DNA of 26,430 bases, from NCBI GenBank assembly GCA_030615745.1, contig JAUWYR010000033.1, positions 1-26,430 on the forward strand, written 5' to 3'. Origin of the DNA: Candidatus Zixiibacteriota bacterium (lineage in GTDB: Bacteria > Zixibacteria > MSB-5A5 > SM23-73-2). Positions 7,797 through 16,601 of this stretch are shown piece after piece. The notes under the pieces were generated by a model. The model did no database searches. It was given only the letters and a program-made list of their open reading frames with translations, and was not told the origin of the DNA. Every line of letters begins with the position of its first letter. Position 1 is the first letter of the stretch. The position numbers and the translations under genes were made by a program.

Positions 7797-9431
7797 TTAA
7801 TCTGTATTCCCTCCTGCTCCTGAAGACCCAACTGGAATTTGCTCTAAGGGAATAGTTTTCTCCATAGCCTTTAGAAGCTCTGGTGTTAAAACTGGTCTTT
7901 GCTCGAAGTTCTTTCTTATTCCGATGGCTATCCAGTTAAATTCACAATTTAAATCACCGGTCTCAGACCTAACTTTAAATCCAGAAGAGTTGACTTCGGT
8001 CACATAGATTCCGCTCCAAGAGCCAACCGGGGTGACAATCACTTTTATCGGAGAAGTCTCGGATATCGACTCGCTGAACAATCTCTCAAATAAGATAGAA
8101 GCTTCGCCTCCGGAAAGGCGTGCTTTTCCATTAGCATAAAATTCAACATCCGGAGATTCTATGGCGAAGAGAAGCTCTTTTCCCTCTGAGGTGGAGACCA
8201 CCGCAGATTTTGTGCCTGTGGCGACAATCGTGCCTCTAACGTACAGCCCGGGTGCAGTGGTACTATAGTTATTCACCACAGAAGCAGCGTAACGTGATGA
8301 TGAATTGCCCTCAGCAGTTAGAGCCGAACCTGATGGATTAAGTCCCCATATAGCCGGATAGGAAGTGCTGTTATTTTCCCCTTTAATAGCATTACTTTGA
8401 GGATTGCGGGCGTATAAGGCTACATAGGAGGAAGAATTGTTTTCTGCCCACAAGGCGTTTCCAGTGGAATTTTTAGCCTTAATAGCAGTAACACCGGATG
8501 AGTTGCTCTCACCATAGATAGCATTGCCTGTGGGAAAATTGGCATTAAGACTTTTAGCATTATTTATCGAGTAATTATTCATATTAAGATTGGTCTGAGC
8601 AACGAGCTTGAGGTATTTAGAGCTCAAAGAGGTGGTTCCCTCATAAAGGTTAGAGGAAACACCTGATCTTCCGAAATCAGAGGTTTGGGTGGTGAAATCT
8701 GAGGCATGAAATCCATCCAGCAAATCTGTATTTAAATTGACGCATCTGGTTCCATTGTTTATAGGAACCATCCCAGATGAGGTTCCAGCATGATAACCAT
8801 CCAAACGATCGGAATTGTAAGCGGTAGCGTTAATACCCAGATATTTGGAGCTTAGAGGAGTGAGCCCTTCATACAAGGTTGGGGAGACTCCCCATCTTCC
8901 GAAATCAGAGCTTGTGTCCACAAGCTCGCCAGGATCCAAACCATCCACCATACCAGCGGTATCAGCATAATATGAATAGTAGGATAAGTAAGATATTAAA
9001 GCGTAAGCAGATGTATCAGCGTAGGCAGCTGAATCAGCGTAAATAGCTGAATCTGCCCAACTTGATTTATAAGCATAAGCCACACTGACTATCTTTCGTC
9101 TTGGTGAAAGGTCAACTCCATTTACAGCCACTTGAAGCCAACGGACTTCTCCATTGAAAACAGAATAGGGAATAGGACTTACACTTCCAAGCAAAACATT
9201 GAAAAGCCCCCGGTTAACTAAAACAGAGCCCTGAGTCTCAGTCCAAAGTATACTGCCTGATGTGGGATCATCATATACTGAGAAGGTCATGGAAAATGTC
9301 CCTGTCTGTGGGATATTGGCAGAGTCTTTTAATACACCCTGGAAATTAATCAGTTGTGGAATCTCTGCAAAAACTGTGGATGAAAATATAAGCAAAACCA
9401 TAAGTAAAAAAATAGAAATCACTTTTTTCAT
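7797..9431 (-). CDS. Large secreted surface protein with ADSA-type and 22-residue tandem repeats
   Basis: The 544-residue product has a clear signal peptide (1-22, ending TVFA). Residues about 25-120 are a beta-rich domain starting IPQLINFQGVLKD, a pattern common at the N-terminus of large surface proteins in uncultured FCB-type bacteria. About 120-160 is an alanine/aspartate/tyrosine repeat (ADSAIYADSAAYADTSAYA), followed by two related blocks (DFGRWGVSPTLYEG at 176, DFGRSGVSSNLYEG at 252). About 301-385 holds four repeats of about 22 residues (GNAIYGESNSS..., GNALWAENNSS..., NAIKGENNST..., SALTAEGNSSS), resembling tail-fibre or beta-helix stalks. The C-terminal 130 residues are globular. 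I see no S74 chaperone motif. RBS AGGAGTG supports the start. Function unknown; adhesive or structural is an inference. Confidence 0.8.
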   Translation of the reverse strand: MKKVISIFLLMVLLIFSSTVFAEIPQLINFQGVLKDSANIPQTGTFSMTFSVYDDPTSGSILWTETQGSVLVNRGLFNVLLGSVSPIPYSVFNGEVRWLQVAVNGVDLSPRRKIVSVAYAYKSSWADSAIYADSAAYADTSAYALISYLSYYSYYADTAGMVDGLDPGELVDTSSDFGRWGVSPTLYEGLTPLSSKYLGINATAYNSDRLDGYHAGTSSGMVPINNGTRCVNLNTDLLDGFHASDFTTQTSDFGRSGVSSNLYEGTTSLSSKYLKLVAQTNLNMNNYSINNAKSLNANFPTGNAIYGESNSSGVTAIKAKNSTGNALWAENNSSSYVALYARNPQSNAIKGENNSTSYPAIWGLNPSGSALTAEGNSSSRYAASVVNNYSTTAPGLYVRGTIVATGTKSAVVSTSEGKELLFAIESPDVEFYANGKARLSGGEASILFERLFSESISETSPIKVIVTPVGSWSGIYVTEVNSSGFKVRSETGDLNCEFNWIAIGIRKNFEQRPVLTPELLKAMEKTIPLEQIPVGSSGAGGNTD

Positions 9432-9683
9432 TTCACACTCCTGTTTTAAAAGTTTCTTTTTTGTTTCATCGAAAGTTCTGCCAATTATTCAACTTACAAA
9501 ATATATTTTGAAAAAATCACAAGTGAAAAATCTATTAATACTGCCTCCTTTCTTCGAAAATGAACTCTTTTAAAACGATCTAAATACTTTTTAACTCAAA
9601 TTAGGTCTTTTTTTACCTTTCGGCAAGTTTTGATTTTATTTTAGTGCCAAAAAAGAAAAGCCTTTACTCTCATCTATTAATGA

Positions 9684-10286
9684 TTACTTATATATATACA
9701 ATGTGATGTTATCTATAACCTTAAAACCAGTATCGTTAGTGACTATATGGTCTATACCCATACATTTAGAAACTGCAACGTGGAAAGCATCCATGGCTTC
9801 TAATTCGTACCTTTTTAATAAACCGTAGGCATATTGAGTGATACGCTTTGAAATGCTATTCATACCAGGGGTGATATACGCCTTAGCATAAGAGATCTCC
9901 ACTCCAAGGCTATACAAAAATTGCAAAAACGAGTATACTTTAGAAAAATGTTTTTTATAGGATTTTTTAAATTCTTTTGGCTTCTGTTTTCTAAATTGAG
10001 AAATACTTTCGAATGGTTTTCCATTTCGGTCGGTAAATTGACTCATATCTTCTGCAATTCCAATTCTATAAAGAATAATATGAAAAGCCTCTTCAATCGT
10101 TAATATGGACGTAATCAATTTAACATCATGTTGCACAAGCTTATTATAAAAGTCTTTACTCGATTTAAGAATATGACGAGCTGGATCTGAAGGATAAGAT
10201 TTTAAATGTAAAAGATAATTTGTATCTAAGTAAACACGTTGAGGGAAAGATGTTACTTGGTCGAAGCGCTCAACATTGGCGCTCAT
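9684..10286 (-). CDS. PIN-domain protein (putative nuclease)
   Basis: The 200-residue protein carries the acidic residues expected of the PIN fold: Asp21 in VYLDTNYLL, Glu65/Glu66 in LTIEEA, Asp166 in EAMDAFHVA and Asp185 in IVTNDTGF. PIN domains are metal-dependent RNases, best known as VapC toxins. At 200 residues it is longer than typical VapC (about 130-150); the extra part is a Lys-rich helical segment at about 80-125. The start has an AAGAAGGT site upstream. It is the last gene of a three-gene unit, 12 bases after the 158-residue coding sequence. No classic small DNA-binding antitoxin is adjacent, so the toxin-antitoxin role is open. The 9432-9683 gap downstream is AT-rich and shows nothing I can support. 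Confidence 0.8.
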   Translation of the reverse strand: MSANVERFDQVTSFPQRVYLDTNYLLHLKSYPSDPARHILKSSKDFYNKLVQHDVKLITSILTIEEAFHIILYRIGIAEDMSQFTDRNGKPFESISQFRKQKPKEFKKSYKKHFSKVYSFLQFLYSLGVEISYAKAYITPGMNSISKRITQYAYGLLKRYELEAMDAFHVAVSKCMGIDHIVTNDTGFKVIDNITLYIYK

Positions 10287-10298
10287 TGGAATACCTTC

Positions 10299-10775
10299 TT
10301 ATTCTTCCAAAATTTCTTTCAGTTTTTCGTAAGGAAGCACCCAATCCCCCTTTTCTAGCTTAAAAGGATCCTTCTTCTTAAATTTCAACTCTGGCATTTC
10401 CTTTAAGATTTTAGCATCCAGTGCCTTCTCGTGCCTAACCAATTCGATAAAAGGTTTCAGTACAGCGTATAATTTATCGATCTTTTTCTTTAATTCTCTA
10501 TTTTCTCGCTTTAAAAGAGCTATTTCTTCCTTAAACTCAGTATAAATATTTTCTGTTGTTTTCCCACGCACTGCTTCTACAAAATCCTTTATAAACTTTC
10601 CCCAATCACCGGCTGACTTTTCGGAAATTTCTCCGCTTTCTAACAACGTGGCGGGAAGCTTCGAAGTCGAAACGCCATAAGAAAGCCATCCTGTCGTTAA
10701 AAAGGGATCTTTAATTCTCACTCTCTCAGGAAATGACATATCTAATAAGTAATCTTGTATCCTACTCTTTGGCAT
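10299..10775 (-). CDS. Hypothetical protein with central coiled coil, middle gene of the PIN unit
   Basis: I do not recognise this 158-residue protein. The first 55 residues are mixed (MSFPERVRIKDPFLTTGWLS...), residues about 78-106 form a strongly predicted coiled coil (heptads in EIALLKRENRELKKKIDKL), and the C-terminus is charged (KFKKKDPFKLEKGDWVLP). No signal peptide or membrane segment is visible. Its first 14 bases overlap the end of the 218-residue gene in another frame, and its RBS (AGAGG) lies in that gene, so translation is likely coupled. It precedes the PIN gene by 12 bases, the position an antitoxin or adaptor often takes; that role is only an inference. Confidence 0.7.
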   Translation of the reverse strand: MPKSRIQDYLLDMSFPERVRIKDPFLTTGWLSYGVSTSKLPATLLESGEISEKSAGDWGKFIKDFVEAVRGKTTENIYTEFKEEIALLKRENRELKKKIDKLYAVLKPFIELVRHEKALDAKILKEMPELKFKKKDPFKLEKGDWVLPYEKLKEILEE

Positions 10776-11418
10776 TCTTTTTTTTCCTCTCCCTTACCAG
10801 TCTCATAGAATAAGACGATAACTTTTTCAAAAATTGTAGTAAAAAGTTATCTTCAATTAAGTAATCTCTAAAGTTGAAGCTGACACTATGAAAAATAGTT
10901 TTCCCTTTACCAGCGTCAATTATCTGAGAATATTCCTCCTCCGCAGGCTCCTGCATTTTGAATCTTAAACCGACGATCTCCACCTTCTCTAAAATAGGCA
11001 TACTAGCTCCATAAGGAATAGGAATTAAAGATTCGTATGAGTCTCGCCGGTAATTAAATACTGCATTAATCCTCCCATATTCAATTCTTAGCTTATTCTG
11101 CTTCATGAAATTAAGAATTTTGAAACTGTCTTCTATATGTAAAAGGTCCTGTTTTCGTATGTAAACACCACTTTTCATTTCTATCGCGAAATTGATCCGT
11201 GTTTGCTTTTTACTAACCTTTTTAAAATCATAAACTAAAAAGAAGCATAAGTGTTTGTTTTTTCTCTTTGAATATTGCGAGACAGCGATTAAATGTCCCT
11301 CTTTTCTGCTTTTTTCATTCAGTATCTTTTCTAATATTTCATTAGGGAAAAGAGTGTATCCTTTTATATCTATGCTTCGGCAGTGCTGTGCTGTAAGGTC
11401 GGGTTTTTTAATACTCAT
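10762..11418 (-). CDS. Hypothetical protein, first gene of the PIN unit
   Basis: I do not recognise this 218-residue protein. It is soluble, basic and beta-rich in the middle (VSKKQTRINFAIEMKSGVYIRKQDLLHIEDSFKIL), with a Lys/Arg-rich C-terminal tail (MRLVRERKKKNAKE). There are no obvious catalytic motifs, signal peptide or membrane helices. The ATG at 11418 has no good Shine-Dalgarno site, so the transcript may be leaderless or weakly translated. It overlaps the next gene by 14 bases. Taken with the PIN gene it forms a compact accessory-looking unit between a surface-protein operon and the SAM-cycle genes. Confidence 0.65.
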   Translation of the reverse strand: MSIKKPDLTAQHCRSIDIKGYTLFPNEILEKILNEKSRKEGHLIAVSQYSKRKNKHLCFFLVYDFKKVSKKQTRINFAIEMKSGVYIRKQDLLHIEDSFKILNFMKQNKLRIEYGRINAVFNYRRDSYESLIPIPYGASMPILEKVEIVGLRFKMQEPAEEEYSQIIDAGKGKTIFHSVSFNFRDYLIEDNFLLQFLKKLSSYSMRLVRERKKKNAKE

Positions 11419-11501
11419 GGTTATAACTCAAAAAAAGGATTTAGGAAATCTATCGGAAAAAACACACTGCTTCTTTAACTATCGGCATATAACACAAGAC
11501 A

Positions 11502-11534
11502 TTTATAAATTAACAAAAGTCAGCGAAATGTCAA
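11502..11534 (-). promoter_or_regulatory. Possible promoter of the PIN three-gene unit
   Basis: On the minus strand a perfect -35 box TTGACA (complement of 11529-11534) is followed by an AT-rich TTTATAAAT region (11501-11510). The best -10-like hexamers are 18-21 bases away, longer than ideal, so this is tentative. It lies between the ahcY stop and the 11418 start, so the PIN unit could have its own promoter. Confidence 0.3.
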
Positions 11535-11562
11535 GCCCAATATAGTTTATTTTATTCAGCTA

Positions 11563-12819
11563 TTATGTTCCCATCTCCCAGGAAGCCAAGTATTTTTTCT
11601 GCTCAAAAGTCAGTTTATCGATCTTTGTTCCCATAGATAGAAGTTTCAACCGGGCAATATCACAATCGATCTTCTCAGGCACAGGGTAGACTTTTTTTTC
11701 TAAATTTTTCACAGATCTGACTAAATACTCAACTGAAAGAGCCTGGTTGGCAAAGCTCATATCCATAACCATAGCTGGATGCCCTTCAGCAGCTGATAGA
11801 TTAACCAACCTCCCTTCAGCTAAGAGATTTATCCTTTTCCCACTTTTTAAAGTATACTCCTCAACGAATTCTCTCACTTTTCTTTTCCTTTTTGCTGACT
11901 TCTCTAAACCTGAAATATCGATCTCCACATTAAAATGACCTGAATTGCAGACTATGGCACCATCCTTCATAAATTTAAAATGTTCTTTCCCAATCACATT
12001 GATATCTCCGGTAGCGGTGACGAAAACATCACCAATTTTAGAAGCTTGTTCAATTGGCATAACCCGGTATCCATCCATAACCGCCTCAATTGCCTTTAAT
12101 GGATCAACCTCACAGATAATAACATCTGCTCCCATACCTTCAGCTTTTGAGGCAATTCCCCTCCCACACCAGCCATAACCACAAACCACAAATTTACAGC
12201 CAGCTAAAAGGATATTAGTAGCTCGTAAAATCCCATCTATGGTCGATTGACCGGTGCCATAACGATTGTCAAAAAAATATTTTGTCTTAGAATCATTAAC
12301 TGCAATTATGGGATATTTTAATACACCATTTTTCTCCATACTTCTCAAGCGAATAACCCCGGTTGTGGTCTCCTCTGTGCCACCGATTAAATTTTTTATC
12401 AAATTTGATCTTTTAGAATGTAAGAAGGATACAAGATCAGCTCCATCATCCATAGTGATATCTGGATTTAAATTCAAGGTGCTTTTTATATGCTGATAAT
12501 AGACTTTATTGCTCTCCCCTTTTATAGCAAAAACAGGAATTTTGAAATCCTTAACCAGTGATGCAGAAACATCGTCCTGGGTTGATAAGGGATTAGAAGC
12601 ACACAAAACACAACTCGCCCCTCCTGAAACTAAGGTATTCATCAAATTCGCTGTCTCTGTGGTCACATGTAGACAGGCAGAGACTTTTACCCCCTTCAAA
12701 GGTTTCTCTTTCTCAAATCTCTTTCTTATAAGCCTTAATACCGGCATATTATTATCCGCCCATTCTATCCTTAGTCTCCCCTTTTTGGCTAATTTAATAT
12801 CCTTTATATCATATCTCAC
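11563..12819 (-). CDS. ahcY: Adenosylhomocysteinase (S-adenosyl-L-homocysteine hydrolase)
   Basis: It cleaves S-adenosylhomocysteine to adenosine and homocysteine, removing the product inhibitor of methyltransferases; a cytosolic NAD-dependent enzyme. Visible motifs: [11 protein letters not shown] (about 49-59, substrate), [10 protein letters not shown] (about 146-155), [20 protein letters not shown] (from about 173), the NAD Rossmann glycine motif [10 protein letters not shown] (about 214-223), and [16 protein letters not shown] near 345-360. The 418-residue length fits the short archaeal/thermophile-like form that lacks the roughly 40-residue insert of many bacterial enzymes, and the C-terminus does not show the usual KPxxYRY ending. 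The start is GTG, with an AGGAG six bases upstream. It follows metK on the same strand, completing the SAM cycle. Confidence 0.95.
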   Translation of the reverse strand: MRYDIKDIKLAKKGRLRIEWADNNMPVLRLIRKRFEKEKPLKGVKVSACLHVTTETANLMNTLVSGGASCVLCASNPLSTQDDVSASLVKDFKIPVFAIKGESNKVYYQHIKSTLNLNPDITMDDGADLVSFLHSKRSNLIKNLIGGTEETTTGVIRLRSMEKNGVLKYPIIAVNDSKTKYFFDNRYGTGQSTIDGILRATNILLAGCKFVVCGYGWCGRGIASKAEGMGADVIICEVDPLKAIEAVMDGYRVMPIEQASKIGDVFVTATGDINVIGKEHFKFMKDGAIVCNSGHFNVEIDISGLEKSAKRKRKVREFVEEYTLKSGKRINLLAEGRLVNLSAAEGHPAMVMDMSFANQALSVEYLVRSVKNLEKKVYPVPEKIDCDIARLKLLSMGTKIDKLTFEQKKYLASWEMGT

Positions 12820-12915
12820 CTTTTTCTCCTTTTGGTCATAATGACTATTTATAAGGAAATATCTACCTTTTTTCCAACTTTAATTCCAATTTCTTCTTCA
12901 ACGCAAAACCTCCCC

Positions 12916-12939
12916 TTGAACCTTTGAACCTTTGAACCT
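12916..12939. repeat. Short tandem array, three copies of TTGAACCT
   Basis: Three perfect 8-base copies are followed by a degenerate fourth (TTAAAC). The array lies in the 132-base gap between metK and ahcY. Similar short arrays occur at 14140-14164, 17481-17527 and 18331-18360. Confidence 0.75.
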
Positions 12940-12951
12940 TTAAACATCAAT

Positions 12952-14115
12952 TTAAACATCTCTTCTCAAATCCTCAACTTTATCAGTTTTCTCCCAGGTA
13001 AAATTTGGCTCATTCCTACCAAAATGACCATATACCGCAGTGGGCAAATATATGGGTCGCCTTAACCTGAGCATTTCTATCATCCCTTTTGGAGTGAGCT
13101 TAAAGTTTTTCTTAACAAGCTCCACCAGTCTGGATTCTGGAATTTTCCCTGTGCCATAGGTATCGACCATTACAGATACAGGTTCAGTAACACCAATGGC
13201 ATAGGCTAACATAACCGCACATTTTTTAGCTAAATCTGCCGAAACGATATTTTTGGCAATATATCTTGCCATATAGGATGCTGAGCGGTCCACTTTGGTT
13301 GGGTCTTTACCAGAAAATGCACCACCTCCATGAGGAGCCATCCCACCATAAGTGTCGACAATTATCTTTCTGCCGGTCATTCCGGTATCAGATTGAGGGC
13401 CACCGATCACAAATTTGCCCGTAGGATTGATCAAAAATTTGGTTTTCTCATCTAAAAATTCATCGGCTATCATCGGCTTTATAACGTTTTCAATCAATTG
13501 TTCTTTTGCCTGTTCAGTTATTCTCTTTCCCGAGGGGTCCAAAATCTTTTTAGTATGTTGAGAGGACAAGACAACACAATCAACCCTTTTGGGAACCCCA
13601 TTTTCGTATTCAACTGTCACCTGTGATTTTCCATCAGGTCCAAGATAGTCGAGTATATTCTTTTTTCTCACTTCAGCCAGTCTTTTGCAAAGTTTTTGAG
13701 CCAGCATGATGGGCAAAGGCATGAGTTCAGGGGTCTCCTTACAAGCATAGCCAACCATAAGTCCCTGATCACCAGCCCCACCTATATCAACGCCCTGCGA
13801 AATATCCGGAGATTGAGGTCCAATAGCGTTGAGTATAGCACAGGTATCATAAGAAAATCCATATTCTGGTTGAGTATATCCAATTTCTTTCAAAAGACTC
13901 CGCACCAATCCATTTATATCCACATACCCTTTTGTAGTGATCTCTCCGCCGACAATGACCAGCCCCACTGTGATAAAGGTCTCACAAGCTACCCTTCCTG
14001 CGGGGTCCTTTCCTATCACATCATCCAAAACCGCATCAGAAATCTGGTCGCAGACTTTGTCAGGATGCCCTTCTGTAACTGACTCCGAGGTGAAGAAAAA
14101 ATTTTTTCTATTCAT
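12952..14115 (-). CDS. metK: S-adenosylmethionine synthase (methionine adenosyltransferase)
   Basis: It makes SAM from methionine and ATP in the cytosol. The start is chosen at the ATG at 14115 ([20 protein letters not shown]), because AAGGGAG lies five bases upstream and the product then begins as in other MetK proteins; an in-frame ATG at 14133 would add six residues. From 14115 the product is about 387 residues, the normal length. Motifs: SVTEGHPDK (ATP/methionine site), [13 protein letters not shown], the glycine-rich [11 protein letters not shown] loop, and [13 protein letters not shown] near the C-terminus. It lies shortly after the sugar-nucleotidyltransferase gene and before ahcY, in a likely long operon. 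I saw no SAM riboswitch in the short upstream gap. Confidence 0.97.
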   Translation of the reverse strand: MNRKNFFFTSESVTEGHPDKVCDQISDAVLDDVIGKDPAGRVACETFITVGLVIVGGEITTKGYVDINGLVRSLLKEIGYTQPEYGFSYDTCAILNAIGPQSPDISQGVDIGGAGDQGLMVGYACKETPELMPLPIMLAQKLCKRLAEVRKKNILDYLGPDGKSQVTVEYENGVPKRVDCVVLSSQHTKKILDPSGKRITEQAKEQLIENVIKPMIADEFLDEKTKFLINPTGKFVIGGPQSDTGMTGRKIIVDTYGGMAPHGGGAFSGKDPTKVDRSASYMARYIAKNIVSADLAKKCAVMLAYAIGVTEPVSVMVDTYGTGKIPESRLVELVKKNFKLTPKGMIEMLRLRRPIYLPTAVYGHFGRNEPNFTWEKTDKVEDLRRDV

Positions 14116-14139
14116 ACAAACTCCCTTTTTCATCTTTTA

Positions 14140-14164
14140 CCTAACACCTATCACCTATCACCTA
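14140..14164. repeat. Short tandem array of CACCTAT heptamers
   Basis: CTAACACCTATCACCTATCA and the following CCTA make about three and a half copies of a 7-base unit. It fills the gap between the nucleotidyltransferase stop and metK start and is the same style of microsatellite as at 12916-12939. Confidence 0.7.
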
Positions 14165-14165
14165 A

Positions 14166-15143
14166 TTAATAGAATCCCACCTCCGAGGAATCCCCCACAT
14201 TCAGCCTATGAAAAGTCCCGTTGACCGAAGCATTTACTCCGATAAGGGAGGATTCTAAAAGACAGAAGCTGACTTCTGCACCCTGGTTTATGATAGAATT
14301 TCTGATAAGGGTATTTCTGACCACTGCAAAATCAGCTACTGAAACAAAAGGTCCAACCACAGAGTTAATGATCTTAGCCTTCTCTGAAACGTAGACCGGA
14401 GGTATCAAAACCGAGCCGGCTATCTTTCTTGTTTTTTTAAACTTGGACAAAAGATGTTTGTTTGTATACAACAGAGTCTCAGCTTTTCCGCAGTCATACC
14501 AACCATCCACATTGAAGGTGAAAAACTTCTCACCCTTTTTAACCATCAGTTGTAATACATCGGTGAGTTGATATTCCCCTCTGGTTTTAATATCTTTGGT
14601 CACCACTTCTCTCAAACACTTTTTGAAATCTGCTGTGCTTTTTATATAATAAATCCCTACTATTGCCTCGTGGCTTTCAGGATGTTGAGGCTTCTCCACA
14701 AATCTTTTTACAAGCTCACCTTTTTTCTCCACGATTCCGAACCTTTTAGGGTTTTCAACCCATTTTGTCCCTATCGCATTTTCACCTCTTTTCAAAATTG
14801 GTGATAGGTCTGCTTCGAATATGGTATCTCCTAAGATAATTAGAATTGGCTCATCATTTCTAAATTTTGTGCTGGCTAAGTATAAGGCAAATCCTAATCC
14901 TTTCAATTCCTCCTGATAGACAAACTTTGTTTTGAAGTCGTAGTTTTTTTTAACATAATCAACAATCTTTTCCCCTAAAAATCCGATGATAAAAATTATC
15001 TCATCAAATTTTATTTTTTTAAGACCATCCAGGATGTGCCCTAAGATTGGCTTATCTGCCACCTGCAGAAGACCTTTTGGTGCGGTATGGGTGTGAGGTC
15101 TTAATCTTGTCCCTATCCCTGCTACCGGAATTACTACCTTCAT
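14166..15143 (-). CDS. Sugar-phosphate nucleotidyltransferase (RmlA/GlmU-type N-terminal domain with left-handed beta-helix tail)
   Basis: It likely activates a sugar-1-phosphate with an NTP for cell-surface polysaccharide or glycoprotein synthesis. The 325-residue protein opens with the nucleotidyltransferase signature GIGTRLRPHT (9-18) and the downstream Pro-Lys pair (APKGLL, 21-26); ILGDTIF (about 104) supplies the metal-binding Asp. The C-terminal third (about 240-325) has the hexapeptide pattern of a left-handed beta-helix (VYVSEKAKIINSVVGPFVSVADFAVVRNTLIRNS), as in glucose-1-phosphate thymidylyl- or uridylyl-transferases. The exact sugar cannot be told. The RBS is weak (AAGAAG next to ATG), and it begins 16 bases after the upstream membrane-protein gene, so translation is probably coupled within the operon. 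Confidence 0.9.
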   Translation of the reverse strand: MKVVIPVAGIGTRLRPHTHTAPKGLLQVADKPILGHILDGLKKIKFDEIIFIIGFLGEKIVDYVKKNYDFKTKFVYQEELKGLGFALYLASTKFRNDEPILIILGDTIFEADLSPILKRGENAIGTKWVENPKRFGIVEKKGELVKRFVEKPQHPESHEAIVGIYYIKSTADFKKCLREVVTKDIKTRGEYQLTDVLQLMVKKGEKFFTFNVDGWYDCGKAETLLYTNKHLLSKFKKTRKIAGSVLIPPVYVSEKAKIINSVVGPFVSVADFAVVRNTLIRNSIINQGAEVSFCLLESSLIGVNASVNGTFHRLNVGDSSEVGFY

Positions 15144-15159
15144 CTTCTTATAAATAAAG

Positions 15160-15768
15160 TTATTTTAAAAGACCGAGCCAGTCGATCATAAGGAACTGAG
15201 CTCTCCCGATCAAAAGGGAGACCCTGGCCATAACAGTATAACCAAAAGATGCTCCAAAAGCAACCATAATAAACCATATCCCTAAATTTGCAGTAAAACC
15301 TAAAACACCTTTATGCTCTTTTGAGAAATAAAAATAGATCAAGGTTGAGACCACCCCAACGACCATAACCAGCTCGGAGATTTGAGTTATGTCCAAAAAT
15401 GTGCATCTTATTTGAGGAAGAACGATTCCATGAAGCTGTTGGATCAGTGTGATTCCAGCTGTATTTCCGATCACAAATGCTAAAGAGATCCTCGATATCC
15501 ATGATATTTTGGGGATGAAACGAGTGAACATCAATAATCCTAACACCCCAGGTATAATTAAAAGATATTGATGATATTGTAGAAGTGGATTTAAAAGCTG
15601 TTGTTTTATTATGCTGTGCCACACCAATCCAACATAATAGCCCGCAGATATTCCAGCGAAGATATGTTCGGCTAATTTGTAGAATGGATTATCTTTATAA
15701 AGAAAACTATAGATAGCTAAAGTCAGAAAAGCAGCTATATAAGTTCCGATAAACTCAAAGTTGATCAT
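15160..15768 (-). CDS. Uncharacterised polytopic membrane protein (about six helices)
   Basis: The 202-residue protein is very hydrophobic; helices are suggested at about 5-22, 30-50, 66-84, 92-112, 130-147 and 158-182. Polar residues are few, with short loops (KDNPFYK, PKISWISR, SKEHKGV). I know of no function. Its ATG overlaps the stop of the 278-residue gene by the ATGA tetranucleotide (15765-15768), strong evidence for coupled expression and, probably, a complex with that protein. It is followed by the nucleotidyltransferase gene after 16 bases. Confidence 0.75.
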   Translation of the reverse strand: MINFEFIGTYIAAFLTLAIYSFLYKDNPFYKLAEHIFAGISAGYYVGLVWHSIIKQQLLNPLLQYHQYLLIIPGVLGLLMFTRFIPKISWISRISLAFVIGNTAGITLIQQLHGIVLPQIRCTFLDITQISELVMVVGVVSTLIYFYFSKEHKGVLGFTANLGIWFIMVAFGASFGYTVMARVSLLIGRAQFLMIDWLGLLK

Positions 15769-16601
15769 CTTCTCTTTCCTTTTGTAGCGAAATATCCGAT
15801 GTTACCAGCTATGATGAAAAAAATTATAAGAAAATGGATAATCGATTGTGGTCCCATTCCAACAGTAGCCCATCCATAATTTTCAGAGAGGCTCTCATAT
15901 TCAGCCGCTCCTTTCATCCCTCCTAAAAGACCAACCATCTGTTTTGTCTGAAGAAAGGAGTAGCATCTTGGAGCCATAACTGCGGTAACACCTGCTCCCA
16001 TAGAGAGTCCGAACTGAGCATTGACAATCGAGACCCAGTATTCAACTGTTGCGTTATCTGAGACAGCGAAAAGGAAATCCACATCGTCATAATTTTTCAC
16101 TTTTTGCATCAAGGGGAGGGAATCCAAGGGATTATCATAGTTATCGTAGGGGAAAATATCTTTAATATTTCTTCCCATCCCTAACATCACTGCCTGATAA
16201 CCATATTTATAGCCTAAATTTACATAATCTTCTCCGTAAACTTTATTATATTCTCGGGCAACATTTTTAACCACACTCTCCATAACTGATAAAGAGCCTA
16301 AGGGAACAGTGGTGAGAGTGATAACCTTTAATTTTTTTCTGAACATATGCCTTAATGCAGCATAAGACATCGGTTCAGTCTCGGGTAAGGTTGATGGATA
16401 ATAATCGAAAGTTAAAATAACCACCGAACCCTCTTTTAAGCTCTCAACTTTGTTAAAGAGGTCTTTTGCCTCCTGAGTAACCCCTATGGGAAGCCCTAAA
16501 GGGAATATAAGTGGCACTACCGCTGCCAGGGCGATAAAAAGATAAATATATCTACGGTCGATCTCTTTGAGCTTGGAAAATATTTTTACAAAACCATTCA
16601 T
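15765..16601 (-). CDS. Uncharacterised membrane-anchored protein with large extracytoplasmic domain
   Basis: The 278-residue protein has a transmembrane helix near the N-terminus (about 19-39, YLFIALAAVVPLIFPLG) and another near the C-terminus (about 253-272, IHFLIIFFIIAGNIGYF), with a soluble middle domain of about 200 residues between. The middle has a Rossmann-like alternation (SVVILTFDYYPST..., LKVITLTTVPLG, YQAVMLGMGRNI, VDFLFAVSDNAT, AGVTAVMAPRCY). The N-terminal charge (KIFSKLKEIDRRY) predicts the start inside the cell, so the middle domain should be outside. It is joined by ATGA overlaps to both the GNAT gene upstream and the six-helix protein downstream. I do not recognise the family; a two-protein membrane complex is the reasonable inference. 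Confidence 0.75.
   Translation of the reverse strand: MNGFVKIFSKLKEIDRRYIYLFIALAAVVPLIFPLGLPIGVTQEAKDLFNKVESLKEGSVVILTFDYYPSTLPETEPMSYAALRHMFRKKLKVITLTTVPLGSLSVMESVVKNVAREYNKVYGEDYVNLGYKYGYQAVMLGMGRNIKDIFPYDNYDNPLDSLPLMQKVKNYDDVDFLFAVSDNATVEYWVSIVNAQFGLSMGAGVTAVMAPRCYSFLQTKQMVGLLGGMKGAAEYESLSENYGWATVGMGPQSIIHFLIIFFIIAGNIGYFATKGKRR

Noticed and set aside
9600-9640. Small hairpin TTACC/GGCAAG as terminator of the PIN unit
   Set aside because: The T-run is on the wrong strand for the minus-strand genes and no plus-strand gene precedes it.
13696-14082. Plus-strand frames opposite metK, ahcY and mreB
   Set aside because: These are shadows of strongly conserved genes on the other strand.
14116-14165. 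SAM riboswitch before metK
   Set aside because: The gap to the upstream gene is only about 50 bases and holds a CACCTAT array; there is no room for the multi-helix aptamer.
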